From NCBI GenBank assembly GCA_963682055.1, contig OY821749.1:30697631-30761630 (forward strand): a DNA stretch of 64,000 nt, read 5' to 3'. Shown one piece after another: positions 23,252 to 34,451 of this stretch. Made by a program: the position numbers and the translations under genes. The stretch comes from Primula veris. Its lineage: Eukaryota; Streptophyta; Magnoliopsida; Ericales; Primulaceae. How positions within the stretch are numbered: the stretch's first letter is position 1; each line of letters begins with the position of its first letter. Below the pieces are notes generated by a model. It was not told the origin of the DNA, did no database searches, and saw only the letters and a list, made by a program, of their open reading frames with translations.

Positions 23252-24385
23252 GGTAAGATTTTATAAGTGAAGAATCTGTGTATGAAAATCTACGTATCTA
23301 ATTTATGTATGTATATATATATAGATGTCTGATCTCAAACTTCGGTACTATATGAGAGGTTTATGGATTTTAACAGATTGATTCGCTGATTATACCATAT
23401 TTTTTTATCTTTCCAAGTATTTTTCTTTCAGTTAACTTTCATTAAGGCGGTTTGTTTGGCCGAAAATATTTACTCGAGGAAAATATTATCCTGACAAATT
23501 ATTTTTTTGGAAATTGCTTTTTCTTATATCGATACTTGAACTATTTATTGAATTTATTGACTAAGGACGTGTTTGACATCAACTTTTATAGTCAAAAAAA
23601 TGCTTTTATAATGAGATAAACTTGCTTAAAATAAGCTTCTTTTAAAAAGCAATAGGAAAAAACTTGCTTAAAAATAAGTCAGTTATAGCTGTTTAACTAT
23701 AAATGACTTATAACTTATTATTTAGATAAGTCATTTTTCACTTATTTTAACTTATTGGTGACTAAAAAGCCCGAGAAAAAGATGACAAAATATATGTATT
23801 CGTGAAAATGTTATGTTTTCCCTCAAAATGTTTTCCGACCATATTTTGGTTGAATCAATTTCCCTTGTCTTTTCTGAAGAGATAAAAAAATATTTTAGCT
23901 ATTATTTAATTTTCTTATCAATCAACCATAAAATCACTTTTGCGAAGAAAATACTTTGTTTTGCTATTTATCCCTTCATATATTTTGGTATGTTTGTTGT
24001 AGCATTCATAAAAATAAGCTGGATTAAAGCTTCTGGCGATTTTAGGGTTATAAACCAGAATTTCTCAGTTGACCTTTTAAGTTGGTCACCCAAATAGAGT
24101 CCAGCTTTTACCTTTTAAGTAAGAAAGGGAAAAACTAAGCGTACAGCTGCAAACATGCAAAGCCAAAACTGTAAAACACGCAATTACATGTATTGTCTAT
24201 TAACGGTCTTCGTCTATATATTCCTCTCGAAATTTACACGTAATTGAGTCTCACTTTTTCAACATTTTTTTCTGGAAAATAAATGGTGAAGTCTAACAAT
24301 GAATAGACGTAACCAGGTAGTAGCAAATGGTTCAATCAGAAGTGAGTTTTATATATTTATTCACTTTGAGGAATTGTTTAGGAAC
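23252..24385. other. Intergenic spacer with nested MITE-like sequence
   Basis: Contains an inner stretch at about 23,573-23,775 with AACTTGCTTAAAATAAGCTT-type repeats, and flanking motifs (TTTGGCCGAAAATATTTACT left, ATGTTTTCCCTCAAAATGTT right) that look like an interrupted inverted-repeat element. The 94-codon ORF at 23,813-24,097 lies in this and is not supported as a gene. Confidence 0.4.
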
Positions 24386-27300
24386 TTAGGCCCCCTTGTC
24401 GGTCTTCCATGGCTTAACCACACCCAAAACAACCGCAACAATGATGAGGAGTAACAGTATAGCGAAGCACGTCCACTTCCTCGAGTTCTTTTGCACTTTT
24501 TTTGCCTTATTTAGAGCTATATTTCCAGATTGCACATGGTCAACTGCATTAGACACCTATGTAACACAAGAAAACGCAAAAAGTGTTAATAACTTGTTGA
24601 CAAAGTTAAAAAATAAATATGTAACTAAAACCAATATTCTCCGAACCAATCCATCAAGCATATCCTATTTAAAATATCCACTTTCAAAAAAAAAAAAAAA
24701 AAATTTGCAACGTATACAAACTTGCACAATTAGAATGAAGTTTATGGGACTAGTGAATAGTGATAAAAGGTTCAGAGACTGTTTCTGGAAAAATCACAAC
24801 TATTTCTCAAACTTGATAGCAAAACTTGATTATCAATTATCATACAGCCTAGTTTTGGCAATACATAGGAAAGTTTTCAGAATCAAGATTAAATAGACAT
24901 TTTTCATTACCTGAGATTCTATGTTATCAAGCATATCCCCTTGTGAATCAACCAATACAGCCATATCCAAAAATATCTACATGGACGAAGAAACAGTGTT
25001 AATGTTTTAAGAATATGAATATCTGCATATGGTACTTTTTCAAAGTTGCATTCTTGTAACGAGAGAATTTCACAAGATCGTTTCAGTAATTCTTGGTATG
25101 TTGATTATACCCGTAAACAGTCAGAACTTATACCTGCTGTAATTCAAAAAGCTTTCTCTCTAAATCTCTAACCGCGTCATGGCGTTCTTGAATTTCAGCT
25201 AGAGTGTCCATAATCTACCAAAAACAATAAACAATAAGTTACTGAAAACCAGTGTTGAGTGATTGACTAGATGATGCATCCAAGTATATGACTCTAAAAC
25301 CAAAAGATTGCAATATCATTAAGATCATTCTTGTAATTTTTTTTAAATAAAACCTGGCCTCTCCCTTGCTCTCTGATAGCAGTCTGAAATATTTGTTCGC
25401 CATCTCCAGTCTCAATCATCCGATCAATTGTCTAAAATGTATTCAGATATTAGAGATATGATTTGAAGAAACTTATTCAAATAATTGTATGACTTAGCAA
25501 GAGGAATTACCTCTTCATCAGCTCGATTTCCCGTAACTGGTTAATTATAGCAACAAAAACAAAAGATTAGCTCCATATAACAGAAAATCGTGTTAAAATA
25601 GCTAAAAATCAAGGCCAAAAGTAAATGTTTTCGAACCTGTGAAAACCCGTCTCTCAACCACGTCACGATACTCTTGGTGGATATGTTCTCTTAGTATCTG
25701 CAAGTTAAAATGCAAGCTTCATTTAGCAAAGAAAAAAAAAAACTCCAGTAGAATACTGTTGCTGGTCTAGCTTAACCTGAAATTCTGACATTTTGTCTTT
25801 AAATCTCTTTTTCAAGGCCCTACAATCAAACATGAAAACTTGAAAGGTGGAATCCATAAACATGAAAAATAATCTTTAAGTATTTAAACATTAGTATACA
25901 ATTACAAAAGTAGTTACACTGTAGTTGATGTTCTTGATCGGTCTACTCCTGTACCCTTTCCACATCCAGGTTTCTGCCTGTTCGTTAAATTCTGGCAAAA
26001 AAACGAAAACTTTGATAATTTTTATAAAACCTATGACAAGAATGGAAAAAGAGCCCCAAAAGGATTGTTTCTTACATCCCTGTCGAGCTCCTCAATCTTC
26101 GATTTAATAAAACGGGCAACTTTACCAACTTCATCAGTATCTTTCTCCATTCTCTGCTTGATTCCTGCAAAGCACAACAAGTGGTTATGTATGTATGGTT
26201 ATAAAAAGTTTTGGATAAGGAGAATAGTCTTTTTCAGTGAGAATCTTCAGAACTGGAGTTGGAAATTAAAATGGCAATTTACCCTAAACCATTAAAAGAC
26301 TAGCCAATGAAAGGTGAATCACAGTCTCGATTTATGATTAAAGTTTTCAAGTTCCAAGATTATTAAATGATATGGAAAAAGATCCACTTCGAATGTACTA
26401 AACCAGAGGAAAAGGCAAAGGATAACAAAAATTTCAAATTACCTTTCATGGCGGCTGCCTTTGTGACAGCCTTCGATTCTTCATGAGCATCCTGCATAGG
26501 CAAAGAGTAATTTCTGATTTGATATTTTTCAAAACACCTCATAATCAAACGTGTATCATTTAAAGTTGCATCACTTTTCAGTTTGATTTTAGATTGGAAT
26601 CGCAAGAAAGAACCTCAGTGCGAAGCACATTAAAAAACATGAGAAAATATCAATTGCAAGTAACTCAATACGGTACTGTTTAGTCCAAATCACTTTTCGT
26701 ATGGCCTATTACCATAACTTTGTGATTGTTATGTGAAAAATGATCAAAAGATGATATCTTGTGTCTTTTTTTTTTTTGTAACACTCATCCACTAGTTGCA
26801 AACAGAAAATTCCACTGCTAGTTTGGAGTATGCATGGCGCACTGGTTGAGTAAAATAATAGCAATATGTATAAGATCTAAAAAAAAATCAACAAAAGAAG
26901 TTATACTTGAAAAGTATACAACTCATGTAGGGCGCATAAGATATAGTTCACATTAACCAAGTTTAGTTTAGATTTTTCTGAAACAGAAGTTTAGTTTAAA
27001 TTTCAAAATACAAAATAATCTAAGTGAGACAGGCAAGGGAAGATACTAGAAAGGGAGAGAGAAAAGAAACGTACTTGGAGCTTTCTAAGTAGATTATTGA
27101 GCTTTTCAAATTGCTTCTCAATGTCTTGAACCTAGTAAAACAACAAGAAAGGAAAGCTCTATATCAATTAACAATAGATATTATGAAATCTGAAAAACAA
27201 TCATTTGAATTGACTGTGAAACCAAATACTTCTTTGGTTGCAGCCTTTAAGCAAATAAGATAGATATTTTGTGTTTCAGAAAAAAAAAAATGGGTTCATC

Positions 27301-28729
27301 CGGCTTAGAGGTTCTAGCTCGTTCAGGTCAAAAGATTTAAAGTGAGTCAATCAAATACAAAGATACAATCTAGCTTCTTAGGGAAAAAAACGAAAAAAAC
27401 TGAGCTATAACGGTGCAACCAAACATGAATTTGATCATAAATTTGTATATCCACCTGCGTAAAGAACTTATCCAAGCCCAGCTCTCCTGACCTCAAAGGA
27501 CGTTGCCTCCCCATCTCGAGATCTCCATATTCAGCTTGACCACGACGGATCTCAAAGGATTCCTGTGAAAAAAGGTCAATATAAAGTTCATTATAAGAAA
27601 ATAAAACGCCATACATACGCTATTTCACCTCATGGCAGTTTCATATTACAAAACCACGAAAAGGGACAACAGTTAAGAAAGGGTGGTGAGGAAAGTGTAC
27701 GATTGGCTAGTTTGAATGTTAATATCTGGGCTCGATATTTTTTATTTTAAATTAGGTGAAAACTGATATTTTGTTTTAACAAGCTCAATATGGAAGATAA
27801 CATTCATAAAAATATGACTAATTTACAAAGCAATTAGACAAGATAAAAGAACAACAAAGACAATATACATTGCTAACGTTTTAATGTCAAACAAAATATA
27901 CGATAAGCATCCATAAGTACTTATCAATTCCAAACCCAATGCACATGAAACCAACCCCCCTTCCCCCCCAAAAAAAATCTAATCAATCTTATAGCACTAT
28001 ACCAATACAGACACAATCAGGGGCGGAGCCTTGTGGGTGCAAGGGGTTGCCTGCAACCCCGCAATTTACAAAAATATGTTAATTTTTCTATAAGCAAATT
28101 TAAAGTTATTTGAAAATATTATGTTTTGCAACCCGTATTTATCAACCCCAATATTTTTTTCTGGCTCCGCCCCCTGGAAACAATTGGCATTGGACTGGTA
28201 CTAAATATAAATGAATCTGCACGGAAAAACGACAAATCACTTTAGCATTATAATAACCACACACACAAATACGGAAACAATTAGGGGGGTGGAACCTTAT
28301 GGGTGCAAGGGGTTGTCACTCCACGATTTACAAAAATACTATTTCTTCTATAGAAAAATTGAAAATATAATGTTTTACAGCCCCGTAAAATAACATTCCC
28401 TATCTAGCAACCGAATAATATATTTTTCTGGCTCTGCCCCCGGAAACAATCAACATTCGACTCGTACTAAATATAAACGAATCTTCCCACAAGGAAACGA
28501 CAAAGTTTCTTTAGCATTATAACATTATAACCAAAATATAATAAAAACAACGTAAAATATTATAACCATGATCTACCCATGTCATAATATAAATATTGCA
28601 AGCAAGACGCGTTGTTTTTAGACATTAATACATGATAAACATAAAAAATTCAATATTTTTCAAACCCTTTTTGCCAATGTAGCTAATCTAAGGGTAAGGA
28701 AAATAAATTACCGTAAGAAGGTCATTCAT
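24386..28729 (-). CDS. Syntaxin, SYP13 group (SYP131/SYP132-like) Qa-SNARE
   Basis: Thirteen exons on the minus strand: 28,712-28,729; 27,455-27,562; 27,075-27,131; 26,443-26,491; 26,076-26,164; 25,918-25,991; 25,777-25,819; 25,637-25,697; 25,511-25,536; 25,354-25,431; 25,134-25,214; 24,911-24,976; 24,386-24,556. They sum to 921 nt, or 306 residues, the family's usual length. The protein begins MNDLLT, runs through the N-terminal helices ([30 protein letters not shown]), and has the SNARE helix with its zero-layer Gln near residue 240 ([15 protein letters not shown]). The C-terminal anchor is about residues 279-297. Plant SYP132 works at the plasma membrane in secretion, cytokinesis and defence; localisation here is inferred. 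All junctions are GT-AG. Exon 6 uses the second of two adjacent GT sites to keep frame. Intron 1 holds a tandemly duplicated hAT MITE. Confidence 0.95.
27231..27427. mobile_element. MITE of the TTTGGTTGCAGC family (syntaxin intron 2)
   Basis: Left end TCTTTGGTTGCAGCCTTTAA, right end CGGTGCAACCAAACATGAA, about 197 bp. It ends only about 28 bp from the donor of exon 2, leaving little intron sequence beside the splice site. Confidence 0.75.
28018..28176. mobile_element. hAT-type MITE with CAGGGGCGGAGCC ends
   Basis: Starts CAGGGGCGGAGCC and ends GGCTCCGCCCCCTG, perfect inverted termini. It is flanked by an 8-bp near-identical duplication (GACACAAT left, GAAACAAT right), as expected for hAT elements. 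About 159 bp, in syntaxin intron 1. Confidence 0.85.
28281..28443. mobile_element. Second, tandem copy of the CAGGGGCGGAGCC MITE
   Basis: A decayed copy of the preceding element (GGTGCAAGGGGTTG, ATTTACAAAAATA, CTGGCTCTGCCCCC) with its left end mutated. The sequence after it (GGAAACAATCAACATTCGAC, then CTAAATATAAACGAATC) repeats the sequence after the first copy. The element and about 105 bp of flank were therefore duplicated as one block of about 265 bp. Confidence 0.8.
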
Positions 28730-31700
28730 GGTACGTAAAATACAAAGCTGTCTGTGTATGATAATGAATGTATATATAATATATATATGAAAATATATAA
28801 TTAATTGTCTCAAACCCTATAATATGATTTGTTCCTTGACCTGGGTTTGGGGGCAAAAACCAGGTAAGAAGCAAATCAGAATTAAATAGATTTTTTTGAA
28901 GTTTTATTTGGGAGAGAGAGACAAAAAAGGAATGTTTTTTGCAGAAAATAAATTAAACTAAATATATAAGGCGTATTAAGTTTATGAATATTACAGCTTA
29001 GTATCTTAAGTTAATTTTGTTTGCTTATTTAATGCTATAAGTTTATAATTTATTTATTTATTTGACTCCATTTTTTATATAGTGTCTTGGTTGGTAAATA
29101 CTAAATAGAGTGATTGCTAGTGGAAACCCCGGGTCTCCTTTCAATAAGCGCGTTTTTCGTTTTTCGTTTTCCGATTCCCCTTTTTTGTGTTTTTCGTAAT
29201 TAGCGTTTTTCGTACCATTTCGCGCTTTTGTTTGTCATACAGACAAATTTAAGTACGTTCATAAGTAGATCTATGTTTTGTCATGTACATAATGAATCAA
29301 CAATTATAACACAAACTTTCTTAAAAGAGTTCGTGATCTTTCATTCAACTAATAGTACGAGTCGTAAGTGTATCAAGTATTTTTCTATTATCTTTATTAA
29401 TTAATTAATATAATAAATATTTTAAAACATATACCACATTTTTTGAATCAATCTATATGGGGTATTAATTGGATAGCATTTGCATAAAATTTTATATTAT
29501 TATATATGGAAAATATATATATTGGCATGCTTGTATTTCCAAAACAAATCTAATTTAACTATTTAGCATGTTATTTCTTGTTAAAGTTAATTTAATTTGT
29601 ACTGCTGTCAACCACAACAGAAGTTTCTCTATTTTTCTTCTTTTAAACAATATGGTTGTCATGGAATAATATTGAATTAGCTAGGATGTTCCGCTATACT
29701 ATATTTGGTTTCATTTAAATAAACCTAATTTAGTAAGTTGACTAAATGAAGTTTTCTTTTAATTTTTTTCAAAATATTAGAGATATAGTACTTCATCAAT
29801 TAATTAACTAGATGGAGGAGACCTCGATCGGTGATTATATGCATATTGTGAATTACTCAGATCGACTTCATTTTAATCTACTGCATTTTATTTAAACTAC
29901 TGACAAATTGACTTATATATATATATATGATGCACTCATGCTGAACTAACTCGTATTCCATCGGTTCCAAAACATAATTTCACTAAGAAAAACTCAATTT
30001 AATTATTAAAAAAACACAATGATTATAATTTTTTTTACACTCTATTTTCACTTTTTACCCTCATTCTTATTAATTCATATTCTCCTATAAACTAAAAGTA
30101 TAAGCAAATATGTAAAATATTACACAAATTTTTTTTTCTATATTGAGAAACTAAACTTATATGTAAAATATTAGTGCATTCCTTTCATAAATAATAGTAC
30201 AAATTAATTAGTTGTATTTTTCTTGTGTCATAACATAACTTTTGTTTGTGTACGCACACGTCTTGTGCATGCCATGTATAATGATTTATTACGTAAGTTG
30301 AGTACATGTGTTGTTGTGTGTATTTTTCAATGCCTTTGTATTCTACAAAGACGGTGGGAAATCTAAGTAGTGACCGTAATATCCCTCGTAATTTCAATAT
30401 TTTAATTCTTTTTTTTTATAAATTTTGATCATATATTTTCAATTTGTTACGAATGATGATTTGACATCTTTCAAACACAATTGCTTATACAAATTCGACA
30501 CCCCTCATGAACCATTCATAAAGTTATGCTTCGACGTCTAATAGATTGAGACACTATGCCTGCTGATAGAGCTTTCGCCTGGTTAAAGGTCTAATAAAAA
30601 TTGACAAAATGAAAGACAATACAAACAGATAATACTTGAAGTCGTGAACACAAATATGGCATGAGTCGGTAAATATATATAACGGGAAAGGAACGTGATT
30701 GCTTAAATATTTTTGCATAATTTAGAGAGGTTACCTCAACGGTTATCTAGTTTTATGCCAATTTGACACTTCGAGCTTTTAAGCTCATATTAGTTTTTTT
30801 TTTTTTTAATGAAATCAAACTATAAATACACTAGTTATACATCCGTATTTTTAATTTTAAAACCAGTTTTGATGATTTTTGTTGGTAATTTGGGTTTCAA
30901 AAACCTCGTAAAACACAATTAAAGTAAAAAAAAACGTAATTTTTTCGAAACTAAAAATACGAACAAGTAACTAGTGTATACATTGCTTTATTTAACTAGT
31001 ACTCCATCCGTTCCTATTTAATTGTTCATTACGAAACTACGTGCAATTTTGACCGGCCAAGAACTTGTATCAAAATTGTCGGAATGAAAATTTTCAAAAA
31101 TTGATCATATAGTTCAAATGTTAAATTTTATGACTGCATTTTAAAAAAAATCATTTCGACAATTTTTTATACAAGTTATAAGCCGATCAAAATTGCATGT
31201 AGTTTCGTAGTGGACAATTAAATGTGAACGGAGGGAGTATATATTTTTAGAAAAACTAACATTTTTATGAACTTAAAATCTCGGAGTGTCACGATGACAC
31301 CTAACTTTAAAGTTGAAAGTGTTAACCTCTTCCTTCCTTCTTCCAAACGGAGTCCAACCCAAAACATGGACAAAATATGTCACATTTTCAAACAATAGCA
31401 GTACCAATATAAATGATAAAAACCAAACCGCACTCATTTTAAAACTATGGTAACTATTTACATAAATAATCCAATAAATGTCATAATCCAATAAATGTCA
31501 TTATCAACGTTCGTAGTAAATTCACACGTTGTCTTTCCAAGTACACGACACGTTTGTTGCACAGTACTTCAATATTGTCTTTTCAAATTTTATATAAATA
31601 GTAGTACTAAATATTTTATTTCCAAATCATCCGGATATTCATTAAACTCTGCAGCTACCCAAATTTGGCATATTTGGAATTGATTTTTTCTTCACTGGTA

Positions 31701-32395
31701 AGTTATTTTGGATTAAATTTATTAATATTGTTTTTTAATGGTTTAGTTGATTTGTGTTATTATTTGGAGTTTATCACAATATATGACAAATTAAGTGAGA
31801 TTATTTTAGTTTCTAGATTGACCTGTATTTATATGTATGTACTATATAGCAGTACTAGATTAATAGAATGATAACTATAATTGATGAAGAAAATTAGGAT
31901 TGGTGACAAAAATCAATCTAGTTTCTAAATTATATTAAACTTAGTTTATTTTATATATATACACTAATTTGACAGAGTAGTGTTATAATTTTGGTATGGG
32001 AAAGGGTGGAAAACGGGAGTTTTATTGTTTTTCTTGCAAATCGTGGCCCTTTCTCTGCGTTAATTTTTCGATTTACTGGTATGATATTTTGTAGGTTTGT
32101 GAATATTAAGCCCAAATAAAGAGATTATCTGTCACCTTTGTAGAATTGGCGTATAGACTATAGACTAGTATATTATATTGAAAAATAGCCCAAATAAATA
32201 GTTTTCTCATTGACTATGAACCAAAAAGCTTTTCTTATTGGAACGTTACACGATTTCCTTGTTCTTCGTTGTTCTGATCAATGACAAACTGACCACGGTG
32301 GCTTTAAATGATGGAGAGAATTAGATATTAATTTGGATGAATCTGCATTATTTGATTTCAGGTTAATCTGAATTATTTTAAAGTTTGGCAGAAAG
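28730..32395. other. Intergenic region between syntaxin and the Lys/Glu-rich gene
   Basis: About 3.7 kb shared by the promoters of two divergently transcribed genes. It includes a TTTTCG-rich low-complexity stretch at about 29,148-29,230 and one Stowaway-like element at 31,002-31,237. ORFs at 30,185, 31,273, 31,495 and 31,665 have no recognisable motif. Confidence 0.5.
31002..31237. mobile_element. Stowaway-like MITE (CTCCATCCGTTCC ends)
   Basis: About 236 bp starting CTCCATCCGTTCCTATTTAA and ending with the inverted GTGAACGGAGGGAG, with TA at both flanks (31,000-31,001 and 31,238-31,239). The arms share GAAACTACGTGCAATTTTGA and its complement over about 90 bp. A second copy is at 54,249-54,484. 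Confidence 0.88.
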
Positions 32396-33331
32396 ATGAC
32401 CATTAAAGGAGATGGAACAAAGGAAAAGGAAGAGATTCATGTCAAAATCGAAACGAAGATCAAAGAACCTAGTGGATCAAAGGTTGAGAAGATGAAGATG
32501 GATATCGAGTTGAAAACTAAACACGTGGAGAAAGAAGGGACACACGAGAAAGAGAAGGAGAAAAAGAAAAACGCCAAGGGAAAAGAGAAAAAGAAAGAAA
32601 AAGATGAGAAAGGGGATTTAGAGGATAAAAAAGACGCTAAGGTGGATAAAAAGAAGGACAAGAAAGATAAGGGCTCAATGGAAGAAAATGAAGTAAAATC
32701 AATGAAGAAAAAGAACTTCGATGAAGATGAGGAGAAGAAAAAAAATAAGAAGGATAAATCCAATGATAACAGGGATAAAGATGTGAAGACTGATGAGAAG
32801 AAAAAGCACAACAAAGAGAAAGCCGCAAAGGAAGAAGATGAACGTGGGAAGAAGAAGAAGGATAACAAGGATAAAGAAAAGACGAATAAGTCGAATGTAG
32901 AAGCAAATGTAAAGGGTGGGAAAGATAGTAAAAAGACCACGAAGGAGAGGAAAGATGAGAAAAAACACGTAAACGATGAAAAAGACACCAAAGTTGTGTC
33001 CAAAGGAATCAAAATAGAAGGAGATGAGGGCGAGGATAAAGAAAAAAAGGAAAAAAACAGCAAAATAGAAGAGGAAGTTGAAAAAACTGATGAAGGTGAA
33101 GCAACGGTAAAAGGGGAGAAGGAACAGGGCAAAAGAAATGGTATTGAGAAACTAAAGATGCATCTAGAGAAGGTCAATGTGAAATTGAAGGCTCTCCAAG
33201 AGAAAAAGGCTAATATTGTAAATTTAATAAAAGAAGCTGAGAAAGAGAGTCATGTGAAAGTGTCTCCGGAAGCTAGAGCTAGAGCTACCGAAGAGGAAAC
33301 TAATGCTGATGATTCATACGTTTGGCTCTGA
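32396..33331 (+). CDS. Highly charged Lys/Glu-rich protein of unknown function
   Basis: A single-exon ORF of 311 residues from ATG 32,396 to TGA. The first 230 residues are almost entirely Lys, Glu and Asp with KEKEKKK- and DKKDK-type runs, expected to be disordered. A leucine-containing helical stretch follows (IEKLKMHLEKVNVKLKALQE) that could form a short coiled coil. The tail ends DDSYVWL. A 246-codon ORF on the other strand is a shadow of the AAG/GAA codon bias. An upstream TTTCAG at about 32,356-32,361 could be a 5'-UTR acceptor. I do not recognise a named family. Nuclear or nucleolar localisation would fit the basic composition, but this is inference. Confidence 0.75.
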   Translation: MTIKGDGTKEKEEIHVKIETKIKEPSGSKVEKMKMDIELKTKHVEKEGTHEKEKEKKKNAKGKEKKKEKDEKGDLEDKKDAKVDKKKDKKDKGSMEENEVKSMKKKNFDEDEEKKKNKKDKSNDNRDKDVKTDEKKKHNKEKAAKEEDERGKKKKDNKDKEKTNKSNVEANVKGGKDSKKTTKERKDEKKHVNDEKDTKVVSKGIKIEGDEGEDKEKKEKNSKIEEEVEKTDEGEATVKGEKEQGKRNGIEKLKMHLEKVNVKLKALQEKKANIVNLIKEAEKESHVKVSPEARARATEEETNADDSYVWL

Positions 33332-34270
33332 TAGCTAACTCGCTCTAAATAATGTTGCATTTCTGTAGTATAAAGTGGTTAAATGCAGCTACAGGTTTGT
33401 GTAACAACTAAACTTTGCTCTTGTAAGTGCACAATAACGTCAATGGTCTTTTTTGTTTTGTTCTTTTTGCGTTCCATCGCTAATCGGAAATTTCGGTGAT
33501 CATGCATTTTGAATACAATTGTATCCCGTTTACCACATAAGAGAGGACAATTGGCTTATAAGAAAAGTTTCTTCTAAATGCATTTACATGTTTTTTTTTT
33601 TCTGAAACGTGTTTTTCTCATTACATGCATTTACATTTTTGCTTTGGTTATTTCTGTCTGATGGTCATCTGCTGATTACATTTGCTTTATCTTATTTTCC
33701 TCTCTTACTTTTTTCTAACATGTGAAAATGAACACATGTTTAGAATTAGTGAGTACCCAACTTGGCTAGTTTGCACTTAGACAGAAGTGACTTAAAAGGT
33801 GGCATGATTACGCCGAGTAAATATGAATGACTTGATATCCTTTTCAGAGTTTATCATCCAATCCGGACGTGACCTTAGCATAATGAAGCTGGACTTGTTA
33901 AACCAGTCTGTTTAAGTTATATAGCTAGATTTAAAGACTTGAACAAATCAGAGATTGAAAGCAAAGATTGAGGGTGCAAAGGTAACAAATTTACCCCCTT
34001 TGGCGAGTCCATCAGTAACAAAGTTAAGGCGCTTCACAATATTATCCTTTTTTGTTAACGATTTGTTTTTTTGTACGATTGTCATTTGTCAATATAAGAT
34101 ATAATGTCCTTATTCGTTAGCTAAATGATAAATCCTTTTGGCTACATCGTTTTGCTTATGCTGTTGTAAGATCATTTTATTTCCTCAGATAAATTATTTA
34201 ATACAAAATCTCACAGACTAGGAGACTACTACATTTCTCAAACAGTACAACAAACAAGGAGCCCTAATAC
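33332..34270. other. Intergenic spacer
   Basis: 3' flank of the Lys/Glu-rich gene and distal 3' flank of the convergent GH3 gene. No coding motif or complete transposon was recognised apart from the MITE that follows. Confidence 0.5.
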
Positions 34271-34274
34271 AAAT

Positions 34275-34441
34275 CGTGTTTGGTTGGGGCACTTAAGCTT
34301 AGTGTTTTAGCTTGCTTAAAACAAATGCAAAAGAAACTAGATGCATTTGGTTAACCAGCTTAAGTTTGATGAACCTATCTTTCATTAAACTCAAGCATTC
34401 CAGCTTATTTTCCTTTTCCTAAAAGGTGCACCCAAACCAGT
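34275..34441. mobile_element. MITE of the TTTGGTTGCAGC family (3' end of GH3 gene)
   Basis: Left end GTGTTTGGTTGGGGCACTTA, right end AAAAGGTGCACCCAAACCAG, about 167 bp. The interior has GCATTTGGTTAACCAGCTTA. It ends about 10 bp from the GH3 stop codon (34,452), so it probably lies within the 3' UTR and may supply it. Confidence 0.75.
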
Positions 34442-34451
34442 CTTAATCTCT

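Noticed and set aside
26363..26605. 80-codon minus-strand ORF as a separate gene
   Set aside because: It is syntaxin exon 4 plus flanking introns read through.
32437..33177. 246-codon Ser/Phe-rich ORF on the minus strand
   Set aside because: Antisense shadow of the Lys/Glu-rich gene: complementary AAG/GAA codons give CTT/TTC and avoid stops.
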